NCBI GenBank assembly: GCA_026986005.1
Contig: JALSPK010000040.1
Location: 1 to 54,847, forward strand
Direction: 5' to 3'
DNA: 54,847 nt
DNA from: Saprospiraceae bacterium
GTDB lineage: Bacteria; Bacteroidota; Bacteroidia; Chitinophagales; Saprospiraceae
The position numbers were made by a program, and so were the translations under genes. Below are positions 25,602-32,926 of the stretch, one piece after another; the stretch's first letter is position 1, and each line of letters begins with the position of its first letter. Below the pieces are notes generated by a model. It did no database searches and had not been told where the DNA came from. It worked only from the letters and a program-made list of their open reading frames with translations.

Positions 25602-27511
25602 TAATAGTATTTGTCAATCTGTTCCTGTATCTTTTCCCAGTTGCTCATTTCTATATCAAGTTCGGATTTCAAATTATTGTGTTTTTTGAATTTATCATTA
25701 GCATCAACATTTTTATGGAAGTCGGGATTTAGCATTTCTACTTCAAGCGCCTCTATTTCTTTTTCTATTTTTTCTATTTTTTTTTCAACTTTGCTCAATT
25801 CTCTTTTGATTGATTTTCTTTCTTCATAGCTGAGTTTATTTTCGCTTTTCTTTTCTTCTTTATCTTTGTTTTTAGTTCTGAATTCAATATTTCTTATATC
25901 ATCTATTTTTCTTTTTTCTAAGAAGTAATTGATATCTCCAAGAAAAGTTTTCAACTTATGATTTCTAAATTCAACTGTTTTTTCTGTCAGATTAGTTAGG
26001 AATTCACGATCGTGAGATACCACGATCATCGACCCGTCATAATCCATTAAAGCTTGTTTTAAAACTTCCTTTGATAGTATGTCCAAATGATTTGTGGGTT
26101 CGTCCAAGACTAAGAAATTAAAAGGTCTTAAAAGCATTACAGCCAATGCTAATCTTGCTTTTTCGCCACCGCTTAATACAAAAACTTTTTTCTCTACATC
26201 TTCACCACTGAATAGAAATGCACCTAATATCTTTCTTATTTTAGTTCTTGTCTCAATTGAAGAGTTATTTTCCATAGTTTCAAGAACAGTAAGTCCGGTA
26301 TCAAGTTGATCTGATTGGTTTTGGGCATAATATCCTATTCTTACATTGTGTCCAAGTTTTAATTCCCCTTTGTCATAATTGAGTTTATTTATTATTATTT
26401 TAGCCAAAGTTGTTTTTCCTTGACCGTTTTGACCGACAAAAGAAATTTTCTCTCCTCTTTCTAAGATTAAATCGACTTCATTAAGGACTTGGACTTCCCC
26501 AAAATGCTTTGTTAATTTGTCCGCTTTGACTACGACTAAACCAGATCTTTCTGCCGGAGGAAATTTCAGTTTCATTGTTTTAGTATCAAATTCATCAACT
26601 TGAATTCTTTCCATTTTGTCAAGTTGCTTTTGCATAGATTGTGCCAATTTCGTTTTTGTAGCTTTGGCCATAAATCTGGCAATAGTTTTTTCTTTTTGCT
26701 TTATTATTGCTTGTTGATTGGAGTAAGCAGCGATTAGTTTTTTGCGTCGGTCTTTGCGTAGTTCAACAAATTTACTGTAAGGAGCAGCATAATCAAAAAT
26801 CTTTGCATTTTCAATTTCAATTGTCCTTTTTGTGACATTGTCCAAAAATCTTTGATCGTGAGAAATTAATAGAACAGCACCCGGATAATATTGAAGGTAG
26901 TCTTCAAGCCAAATAATCGCCTCTATATCCAGATGGTTTGTTGGCTCATCTAGTAATATATAATCAGGTTGGCGGAGTAGTAGTTTGGCCAACTCGATTC
27001 TTATTTGCCATCCGCCGCTAAATTCATTCACTTTTCTTTTGAAGTCTCGATCTTCAAATCCAAGCCCTTTTAGCACTTTTTCTACATTGCCTTGAAGAGC
27101 TCCGACATCGTGATTTTTAATTATATCTCCAAGAGAAATCAGATCTTCTACCAATTGCAGATAGGTTTTTGACTCGTAATCTTCTCTTTCAGCCAATTTA
27201 TTTTCTATTGATTTTATCTCGTCTTCCATTGCATGAATCTCGTCAAATGCCTTTAAAGTCTCTTCGATTACCGTATTGTTAGTATTGAGATTCAATTCCT
27301 GTTTTAGATATCCTATCGTTTGATTGTTTGGAATTAAAATTTGACCGTTGTCAGGCAATAGTTCTTTCAAAATAATCTTAAATAATGTCGTTTTTCCTGC
27401 ACCGTTTCTTCCGACAATTCCAATTTTATCATTGTCTTTAATCGTAATTCCGATATTGTCAAAAATAATTCTATCACCAAAGTAAAGTGATAGATTTGAT
27501 ATGTTTATCAT
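25601..27511 (-). CDS. ABC-F family ATPase
   Basis: 636 residues with two nucleotide-binding domains and no membrane segments, as in ribosome-associated ABC-F proteins. NBD1: Walker A GRNGAGKTT, signature FSGGWQIRIELA, Walker B DYILLDEPTNHLD. Linker: a basic helical region (about 240-310). NBD2: GQNGQGKTT, LSGGEKARLALA, FLVLDEPTNHLD. A Lys/Glu-rich coiled-coil C-terminal domain (about 545-636) is the Uup-type CTD. It ends DKYY with its TAG stop formed by the end of a family A element, so the original end may have differed by a few residues. It follows nhaC by 8 bp. Confidence 0.9.
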   Translation of the reverse strand: MINISNLSLYFGDRIIFDNIGITIKDNDKIGIVGRNGAGKTTLFKIILKELLPDNGQILIPNNQTIGYLKQELNLNTNNTVIEETLKAFDEIHAMEDEIKSIENKLAEREDYESKTYLQLVEDLISLGDIIKNHDVGALQGNVEKVLKGLGFEDRDFKRKVNEFSGGWQIRIELAKLLLRQPDYILLDEPTNHLDIEAIIWLEDYLQYYPGAVLLISHDQRFLDNVTKRTIEIENAKIFDYAAPYSKFVELRKDRRKKLIAAYSNQQAIIKQKEKTIARFMAKATKTKLAQSMQKQLDKMERIQVDEFDTKTMKLKFPPAERSGLVVVKADKLTKHFGEVQVLNEVDLILERGEKISFVGQNGQGKTTLAKIIINKLNYDKGELKLGHNVRIGYYAQNQSDQLDTGLTVLETMENNSSIETRTKIRKILGAFLFSGEDVEKKVFVLSGGEKARLALAVMLLRPFNFLVLDEPTNHLDILSKEVLKQALMDYDGSMIVVSHDREFLTNLTEKTVEFRNHKLKTFLGDINYFLEKRKIDDIRNIEFRTKNKDKEEKKSENKLSYEERKSIKRELSKVEKKIEKIEKEIEALEVEMLNPDFHKNVDANDKFKKHNNLKSELDIEMSNWEKIQEQIDKYY

Positions 27512-27519
27512 ATTAAAAT

Positions 27520-29022
27520 TTATGTGGTTAATCCTATTATTAAATAAAATAAAGCTGCTATGCTCCCGGCTGCTAAAGCGTAAGGAAGTTGGGTTTTGAC
27601 ATGGTCAATATGGTCACTTGCCGAAGCCATGGATGAAATGATCGTTGTGTCAGAGATTGGCGAACTGTGGTCTCCAAATACACCACCTCCCAATACAGCA
27701 GCTATTGTCATGTAGACATCTGCTCCCATTGATTGAGCCATAGGTACAGCAATAGGTATCATTATACCAAATGTGCCCCAAGAAGTACCTGTCGAGAAAG
27801 CTATGAACCCACTAATGATGAATATTAAAAAGGGCAAAAATCCTGGAGAAAGCCAACTTTCGGTGACTTGAGCAATATACTCACCAATATGTAATTGCTT
27901 AGCAACCGAGCTGATTGAAAATGCTAGAAGCATCAATAAGGCTAATGGTATTAATTCAGATATTCCTTTTAGAATTAAATCGACTAGCTGGTTTGTTTTG
28001 AAGATATTTTGTGCTCTGTACATAATTGCTGCGATTAATATTGCTACAATAACTGCCGTTAATACAGACTTTGATCCATCACCATTTATCATTGAATAAA
28101 TGAAATGGTTAAAAAAATTATCTTCTTTATGTAGAGCTTTTATTAATGTATTTCCTTTTAATCTGCCTGTGATAGAAAGCATAATCGGCATCATAAGAAC
28201 CATTGTGAGTATAGGGATTATCATATTAAATGCGCGTAACCTTATTCCTGAAGCAGGTTTAGCCTCAGTCAATTCTTTTGATACCATCGGTTTAGCATTG
28301 TCATTCATTAACTTTCCTGTTTTTTTTGTTCTTTGCTCTGCTTTAAGCATTGGGCCAAAATCAATGCCTGTAAGAATCAAGAAAGGAACAAGCAATAAAG
28401 CGAAAATAGGATAGAAATTGTAAATCATGCTTTTCAGTAATACGTTAATGGGTTGATTGAACCCTTGTGCCATCAATAAGCCCATAATGAAAACACCCCA
28501 TGCATTTAGTGGTATTAATATAGATGTCGGAGCGGAACTTGAATCAGCGATATATGCTAGTTTTTCTCTTGGTATTTTCAGCTTGTCAAAAACCGGTCTG
28601 AAAATAGTTCCTACTGTCAAGGATGAAATACTTGTTTCCACAAATACCAGTATTCCTACCATCCATGCCAATATCTGAACAAGTTTTTGTCGTGTTCCAA
28701 TACTTTTATGTTCGATTTTTTCAAGCAATTTGTCCATCAAAATAACAAATCCGTCAACTCCTCCGGATTTTTGGACCAAAAGTATTAAAGCACCTACTAG
28801 AGCACTAAACATTATCGTGCGGGTGTTACCTGCGCTTTTGAAGACCGTTACCATGCTTTCTATTGTACTCAATAAGCTATTCCAGATATTCCAATCTTCA
28901 ATTATTAGAAATCCAAAAAAAATACCAAGCAATAGTGATAAATATACTTGCTTTGTTCTAATAGCAACAATAATTGCTATTATCGGTGGCAATATTGCTA
29001 AAAATCCATAGCTGTGTTCCAT
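27520..29022 (-). CDS. Na+/H+ antiporter, NhaC family
   Basis: 500 residues with about 11-12 transmembrane segments, of the NhaC/ArsB-like permease fold. Recognisable segments: ILPPIIAIIVAIRTKQVYLS, LLGIFFGFL, IADSSSAPTSILIPLNAWG, IAFSTGTSWGTFGIMIPIAV and GGGVFGDHSSPISDTTIISS, which includes the conserved GDHSSPISDT signature. It would exchange protons for sodium (or another cation or amine) across the inner membrane. It sits in the tight run TIGR02206 - ATE - nhaC - ABC-F, 6 and 8 bp from its neighbours. Confidence 0.88.
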   Translation of the reverse strand: MEHSYGFLAILPPIIAIIVAIRTKQVYLSLLLGIFFGFLIIEDWNIWNSLLSTIESMVTVFKSAGNTRTIMFSALVGALILLVQKSGGVDGFVILMDKLLEKIEHKSIGTRQKLVQILAWMVGILVFVETSISSLTVGTIFRPVFDKLKIPREKLAYIADSSSAPTSILIPLNAWGVFIMGLLMAQGFNQPINVLLKSMIYNFYPIFALLLVPFLILTGIDFGPMLKAEQRTKKTGKLMNDNAKPMVSKELTEAKPASGIRLRAFNMIIPILTMVLMMPIMLSITGRLKGNTLIKALHKEDNFFNHFIYSMINGDGSKSVLTAVIVAILIAAIMYRAQNIFKTNQLVDLILKGISELIPLALLMLLAFSISSVAKQLHIGEYIAQVTESWLSPGFLPFLIFIISGFIAFSTGTSWGTFGIMIPIAVPMAQSMGADVYMTIAAVLGGGVFGDHSSPISDTTIISSMASASDHIDHVKTQLPYALAAGSIAALFYLIIGLTT

Positions 29023-29028
29023 AGTTAG

Positions 29029-29808
29029 TTATTTTATTTTATCAAGATACTCATTGGGATTGTCCAATGATTTAAAATAATCCGTATCCCTGTGTTCATC
29101 ATCTTTTTTGCACAATAGTTTCAATCTTTTAAGATCATTATCCCAATTATTTCCATTAAAAAACTCAAGTCCTTTAAAATCTCTTATTTTGTACAGAGCT
29201 TTCTTGCCATAAGTTGTTCCCAAATATACATATTTAATCCCATTTTCTTTACTCCATTTTATCATTTTCCACATCATCCATTTTCCAATGGGAAAAATAT
29301 TTAAATATTCAGAGTCGAAAAATGAAAACCAATAATGGAATGTATTTTCATATATCACAGCTATTACATATCCCAAAAGAGCGTTGTCTTTTCTGAATTC
29401 AAAAATATCTGTTGCAATACCACAACTTAATATATATTTAAATCTGTCCGGATTCATGGCATTTCCTGAAAACCTTTCTCCAGCATAATTTAAACAAAAA
29501 TCAATAAATTCATTACTAGTGATATCAAATTCAGCTAGAGGTGTTCTGCTAATTACCGTATCCAAAATACCTGACTTCCTGTCTACTCGCCTGTTTTCTG
29601 ATGAATCTTTAAATTCACTAGTGTTAACTCGTAAACTTCTAGCAAGATAAAATACCGGATAATTTATTTTTACATTAGCAGTATAAGGCAGAAATCCATT
29701 GCTATATATGTTTGTGATATCACTACTGTTTTCCATTACAGCATATTCGGCATAGCTAAACGTATATGTGTTATAATCGTTAATAAATTCTGATTTAAAA
29801 ACCTTCAT
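29029..29808 (-). CDS. Arginyl/leucyl-tRNA-protein transferase-like (ATE) protein
   Basis: 259 residues with the GNAT-like C-terminal fold of the ATE family (N-end rule aminoacyl-tRNA transferases): YVIAVIYENTFHYWFSFFD, then GKWMMWKMIKWSKENGIKYV and YLGTTYGKKALYKIRDFKGL, the conserved YxYLGY...YK motif in altered form. The N-terminal Cys cluster of eukaryotic ATE1 is missing, as in other Bacteroidota versions, so the substrate is uncertain. The start ATG overlaps the TGA stop of the upstream membrane protein by 4 bp (ATGA), suggesting translational coupling. Confidence 0.7.
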   Translation of the reverse strand: MKVFKSEFINDYNTYTFSYAEYAVMENSSDITNIYSNGFLPYTANVKINYPVFYLARSLRVNTSEFKDSSENRRVDRKSGILDTVISRTPLAEFDITSNEFIDFCLNYAGERFSGNAMNPDRFKYILSCGIATDIFEFRKDNALLGYVIAVIYENTFHYWFSFFDSEYLNIFPIGKWMMWKMIKWSKENGIKYVYLGTTYGKKALYKIRDFKGLEFFNGNNWDNDLKRLKLLCKKDDEHRDTDYFKSLDNPNEYLDKIK

Positions 29809-30515
29809 TTGTTTTTATTATTGATGAAATGAAATGGCAAATATATCAAAGAGAAAAAGAATAATGCAAGAAATTCCAATTGAATTATGTAAAAGGGCCA
29901 ATCAAGTAAAGCATTGTACAGAGTTTTGCCATCTGGTTTCCCTTGCATATACATGTAGTTGGAGCCCAATTGTGTATTTATAACAAAAACGATAAATGCA
30001 AGTGTGTTTAGCCAGATTAAAGCTTTGAAGATATCCTTAAACTCTAATCTATAACCTAAGACAACTATACCATAAAAAGCTCCGGTTACCAACCAAGCAT
30101 GAATAATCCAGTATCTCCACCATTCATAATTGGGAAATGACTGATGAAGAGTAGGAGTGATTAATGATTGGAAAGTCCCCGACATAATCCATAAAAAAAA
30201 TATACTCCAGGCAAGTCTACTTCTAAAATAATATGCAGTAAGCAAAAAAAGTGGTGACATATTGCATAAATGTAAAGGGAGGTCTGTTTTTGGATCAAAT
30301 ACTCCCTTGTACTGCATTATGAAAACTTTTAGAACTTGAAAAAAGAATACAAATGATAATATCGAAATAATAAAAGTATATTTGTTCTTTCCCTTTAGTT
30401 TATATTTACCGATTAAGTTGAATAATATGCCTAGAATAATGAAAATTATTACTGATAAATAATGTTCCGTTGTATAGTTTATAAAGCTGTTATTGTCTTT
30501 AAAGAAGCTGTCCAT
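29805..30515 (-). CDS. TIGR02206 (YwaF-like) membrane protein
   Basis: A 236-residue protein with about seven transmembrane helices. The TIGR02206 pattern is visible: PLHLCNMSPLFLLTAYYF, then IMSGTFQSLITPTLHQSFPN (the conserved TP-L segment) and WRYWIIHAWLVTGAFYGIVV, followed by LGSNYMYMQGKPDGKTLYNA and LLDWPFYI. The family is widespread with no assigned function; a transport or processing role is only speculation. First gene of the run continuing into ATE, nhaC and ABC-F. Confidence 0.8.
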   Translation of the reverse strand: MDSFFKDNNSFINYTTEHYLSVIIFIILGILFNLIGKYKLKGKNKYTFIISILSFVFFFQVLKVFIMQYKGVFDPKTDLPLHLCNMSPLFLLTAYYFRSRLAWSIFFLWIMSGTFQSLITPTLHQSFPNYEWWRYWIIHAWLVTGAFYGIVVLGYRLEFKDIFKALIWLNTLAFIVFVINTQLGSNYMYMQGKPDGKTLYNALLDWPFYIIQLEFLALFFFSLIYLPFHFINNKNK

Positions 30516-30728
30516 TGTATCTTTTTTGTCCTGAAATGACGTAAATCTAAAAAAATATTTGTTAAAACCCGTAAAAATTACGGATTTTTAATTGTTTTAA
30601 ATATATTTGTGTTTGAATTCTATAGCCTTATATTTTGATTTTTCTTTAGGAAGCTTTAGACTTATGAATATTTGGATGGATTATAGGATGACGTGTATTT
30701 GTTTTTTTTAATTAAAATATATTCATTG

Positions 30729-31070
30729 GTGAAGAATAATAGAATTGTGATAGAAACGGTATTGGATGAAAAAAAATACCCTGAAGATATAAGATGGACG
30801 GCAGAGAATAGTAAAAATGATAATAACTATAATAGTTCAAAGGCATTTTTTCTAAGTTTGTTTGACAAAGAGAGTAGAGATACTGTTGAGTTGGATTTAT
30901 GGACAAAGGATATGCAGGTGATAGAAATGGATAGATTTGTATTTCAAACATTGAATTCTATAACTAATATGTATCACCGAGCTACGAAAAATACAGAATT
31001 GGCAAATGAAATGCAAAATTTCGTAAAATATTTTGGAGAGAAAACTGAAATATTAAAAGGGAATAAATAA
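30729..31070 (+). CDS. gldC: Gliding motility protein GldC
   Basis: 113 residues from the GTG at 30729, chosen because GldC begins a few residues before the first strand; a GTG at 30693 is an alternative. The family pattern is clear: IVIETVLDEKKYPEDIRWTA, then SKAFFLSLFDKESRDTVELD and LWTKDMQVIEMDRFVFQTLN. GldC is required or accessory for gliding in Flavobacterium, and homologues occur in non-gliding Bacteroidota. It precedes the ECF sigma gene by 11 bp, so the two may share a transcript. A TATATTTG box lies at 30602-30609. Confidence 0.85.
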   Translation: MKNNRIVIETVLDEKKYPEDIRWTAENSKNDNNYNSSKAFFLSLFDKESRDTVELDLWTKDMQVIEMDRFVFQTLNSITNMYHRATKNTELANEMQNFVKYFGEKTEILKGNK

Positions 31071-31081
31071 AACGGAGTATT

Positions 31082-31609
31082 TTGGATGATAATATGATTT
31101 TATCTCTGTTTGAGAATAAACCAAAAGAGGGTCTTGGCGCACTTTTTGATAAGTATTATGATTACTTGTCAGGACAGGTTTATTATATCTTGAAAGATGT
31201 AGATGAGTCAGAGGATGTTATTCAGGAATTATTTATGGAATTGTGGAAAAAACATGAACATCTAAACAGTATCAATTCTTCTTTGAAGAGCTATTTGAAA
31301 AGGGCTGCTATAAATAGGGCATTGAATAAGATTAAAAAAAGAAAAGACTTTTTTGATTATGATGCTGAATTAGAACTAGGTAAAAGCATCATGCAACCTA
31401 ATCTAACAGAGATATCTGAGTTGGAAGAAAGAATTGCAGATGGTATAGCAGAGCTGCCGCCTAGATGCAAAGAGGTCTTTGTATTAAGTAGAGAGCATGA
31501 GAAATCATATAAAGAAATTTCGATAGAATTGAATATATCAATAAAAACAGTTGAAAACCAAATTTCCAAGGCTTTGAAAATCCTTAGAAAAAAAGTTTTA
31601 TATGAGTAG
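31082..31609 (+). CDS. ECF sigma factor (FecI-like)
   Basis: 175 residues from the TTG at 31082 (GGAG 4 bases upstream); an ATG at 31094 would remove four residues. Region 2 is seen in FDKYYDYLSGQVYYILKDVD and ESEDVIQELFMELWKK. Region 4 is seen in ELPPRCKEVFVLSREHEKSY and KEISIELNISIKTVENQISK with the helix-turn-helix. It would direct RNA polymerase to the uptake genes downstream, controlled by the FecR-like protein encoded next. A run of eight G (31609-31616) begins with the last base of its stop codon. Confidence 0.9.
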   Translation: MDDNMILSLFENKPKEGLGALFDKYYDYLSGQVYYILKDVDESEDVIQELFMELWKKHEHLNSINSSLKSYLKRAAINRALNKIKKRKDFFDYDAELELGKSIMQPNLTEISELEERIADGIAELPPRCKEVFVLSREHEKSYKEISIELNISIKTVENQISKALKILRKKVLYE

Positions 31610-31616
31610 GGGGGGG
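31609..31616 (+). repeat. G8 homopolymer after sigma-factor stop
   Basis: Eight consecutive G in an otherwise very AT-rich stretch, starting with the G of the TAG stop of the sigma gene and ending 33 bp before the anti-sigma start. Length changes would not alter either reading frame, but could change the intergenic spacing or mRNA structure. Confidence 0.6.
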
Positions 31617-31649
31617 AGCGAAAAATCTTGTCTTGAATATGTATAGGTT

Positions 31650-32675
31650 ATGAAAGAAGAAAAGAAAATATTATTAATTCACAAAATTATTACCGGAGTA
31701 GCTACTCCGGAAGAGAAGCGGCTGTTCGATAGACTAAAAAGCAATGGGATCGAAGACGCTAAGTTGGTTAATGATATTACTTATTTGTGGAAACACAAGA
31801 AAGGAACTTCAGATAAATTCCACAAAGAGAATGCAAAGGCTAAGTTATTTGCTAGTATAGAGATGGATACGTTAAAAAAAGTTGAAGAGCCTCAGGAAGT
31901 AAAGATCTTTAATATTAAGAGGTTAATGTCAATTGCAGCAATATTTGTTATTGTTATTGCAGCATTATTTGTTTTTCAAAAATATAATAGTAATAGTTCT
32001 TTTACAGGTGATCATCTTGTGACAAATATAAAAGCATTACCTGAATTGTCAAAAAACATTAATTCCATTAAAATGTACAAATTGTCTGATTTTACGAAAG
32101 TTTGGACTGACATAGATACAAAAATATCTGTTAATGATGGATTTAGCAAAGAGGAAAGAGTAGTGAAATTGGATGGAACGGCATTTTTTGATGTATCAAA
32201 AGATAAAAAGCATCCTTTTACTATTGAGATGAAAGGATTTGAGGTTAAAGTTCTGGGAACTTCATTCCAGATTGTTACAGGTGACAATGGTGTAGAAGTA
32301 GATGTATATAGTGGTGTCGTTGAGTTTTTAAATAAAAAATATAATAAGATGTTGCTCCAAGCAGGTGAAGGAGCACTATTTGATAATAGTTTGCAACGTT
32401 TTGTAAAAATTAATAGAGAGGACTTTAGGATCAACACTAAAGAGTCGTATTTAGTATTTAAGGGGAATACTTTAAAGGAAGTATTGACTAAATTGTCCAA
32501 TTTCTATGAGGTAAAAATAAATATTGATTGTAAGTCTATTGATGATTTAGGCGGATTTACTTCTCCTAGGTTTGCTGGAAATGATATTGAAGACTATTTC
32601 TCAACTATTAAAAAACTATATGATTTGTCGATTAAAAAATCAGATAATGGAGATTTTACAGTAACTTGTGACTAA
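31650..32675 (+). CDS. FecR-family anti-sigma factor
   Basis: 341 residues in the usual order: a cytoplasmic N-terminal segment (about 1-85), one transmembrane helix (about 89-107, LMSIAAIFVIVIAALFVF), a periplasmic FecR domain (VVKLDGTAFFDVSKDKKHPF, then EVKVLGTSFQIVTGDNGVEV) and a C-terminal DUF4974 domain (VFKGNTLKEVLTKLSNFYEV). It would hold the FecI-like sigma inactive until the TonB receptor signals through its STN domain. A complete family A element inserted 2 bp after the stop codon, with the TSD overlapping it, and a strong terminator follows. Confidence 0.9.
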   Translation: MKEEKKILLIHKIITGVATPEEKRLFDRLKSNGIEDAKLVNDITYLWKHKKGTSDKFHKENAKAKLFASIEMDTLKKVEEPQEVKIFNIKRLMSIAAIFVIVIAALFVFQKYNSNSSFTGDHLVTNIKALPELSKNINSIKMYKLSDFTKVWTDIDTKISVNDGFSKEERVVKLDGTAFFDVSKDKKHPFTIEMKGFEVKVLGTSFQIVTGDNGVEVDVYSGVVEFLNKKYNKMLLQAGEGALFDNSLQRFVKINREDFRINTKESYLVFKGNTLKEVLTKLSNFYEVKINIDCKSIDDLGGFTSPRFAGNDIEDYFSTIKKLYDLSIKKSDNGDFTVTCD

Positions 32676-32677
32676 TT

Positions 32678-32770
32678 AGTGTCTGTCTCTATAGTCATTA
32701 AAATTTAAAAATATTCTTTTTGCGATATTTTTACTTTTTTCAAAAATCAAGCACTTTATAGACAGACACT
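32678..32770. mobile_element. Family A inverted-repeat element, complete (93 bp)
   Basis: It begins AGTGTCTGTCTCTATAGTCA and ends AGCACTTTATAGACAGACACT, flanked by the 4-bp direct repeat AATT (32674-32677 and 32771-32774). The left TSD includes the last two bases of the anti-sigma TAA stop. Arms are oriented as in the 20939 copy. Non-coding. Confidence 0.85.
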
Positions 32771-32810
32771 AATTATATTACAGATACTATATTAATTATT
32801 AATGAAGTTT

Positions 32811-32849
32811 AAAACAATAGCATTTTACAAATGCTATTGTTTTTTTTTT
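32811..32849 (+). terminator. Strong rho-independent terminator
   Basis: AAAACAATAGCATTT (32811-32825) and AAATGCTATTGTTTT (32829-32843) form a perfect 15-bp stem around TAC, followed by T to 32849. It closes the sigma/anti-sigma unit and separates it from the TonB receptor, which must therefore have its own promoter or depend on read-through. Confidence 0.88.
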
Positions 32850-32926
32850 GTTAAAAAATACGAATAAATAAGAATTATTATAAGTTGGTATTATTTTTGA
32901 TGTTTGGTTAATTGAATAATTAGGCT

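Noticed and set aside
31600-31650. G8 tract as a phase-variable switch of the sigma reading frame
   Set aside because: The TA of the TAG stop precedes the run, so any tract length keeps the stop codon; only spacing could change.
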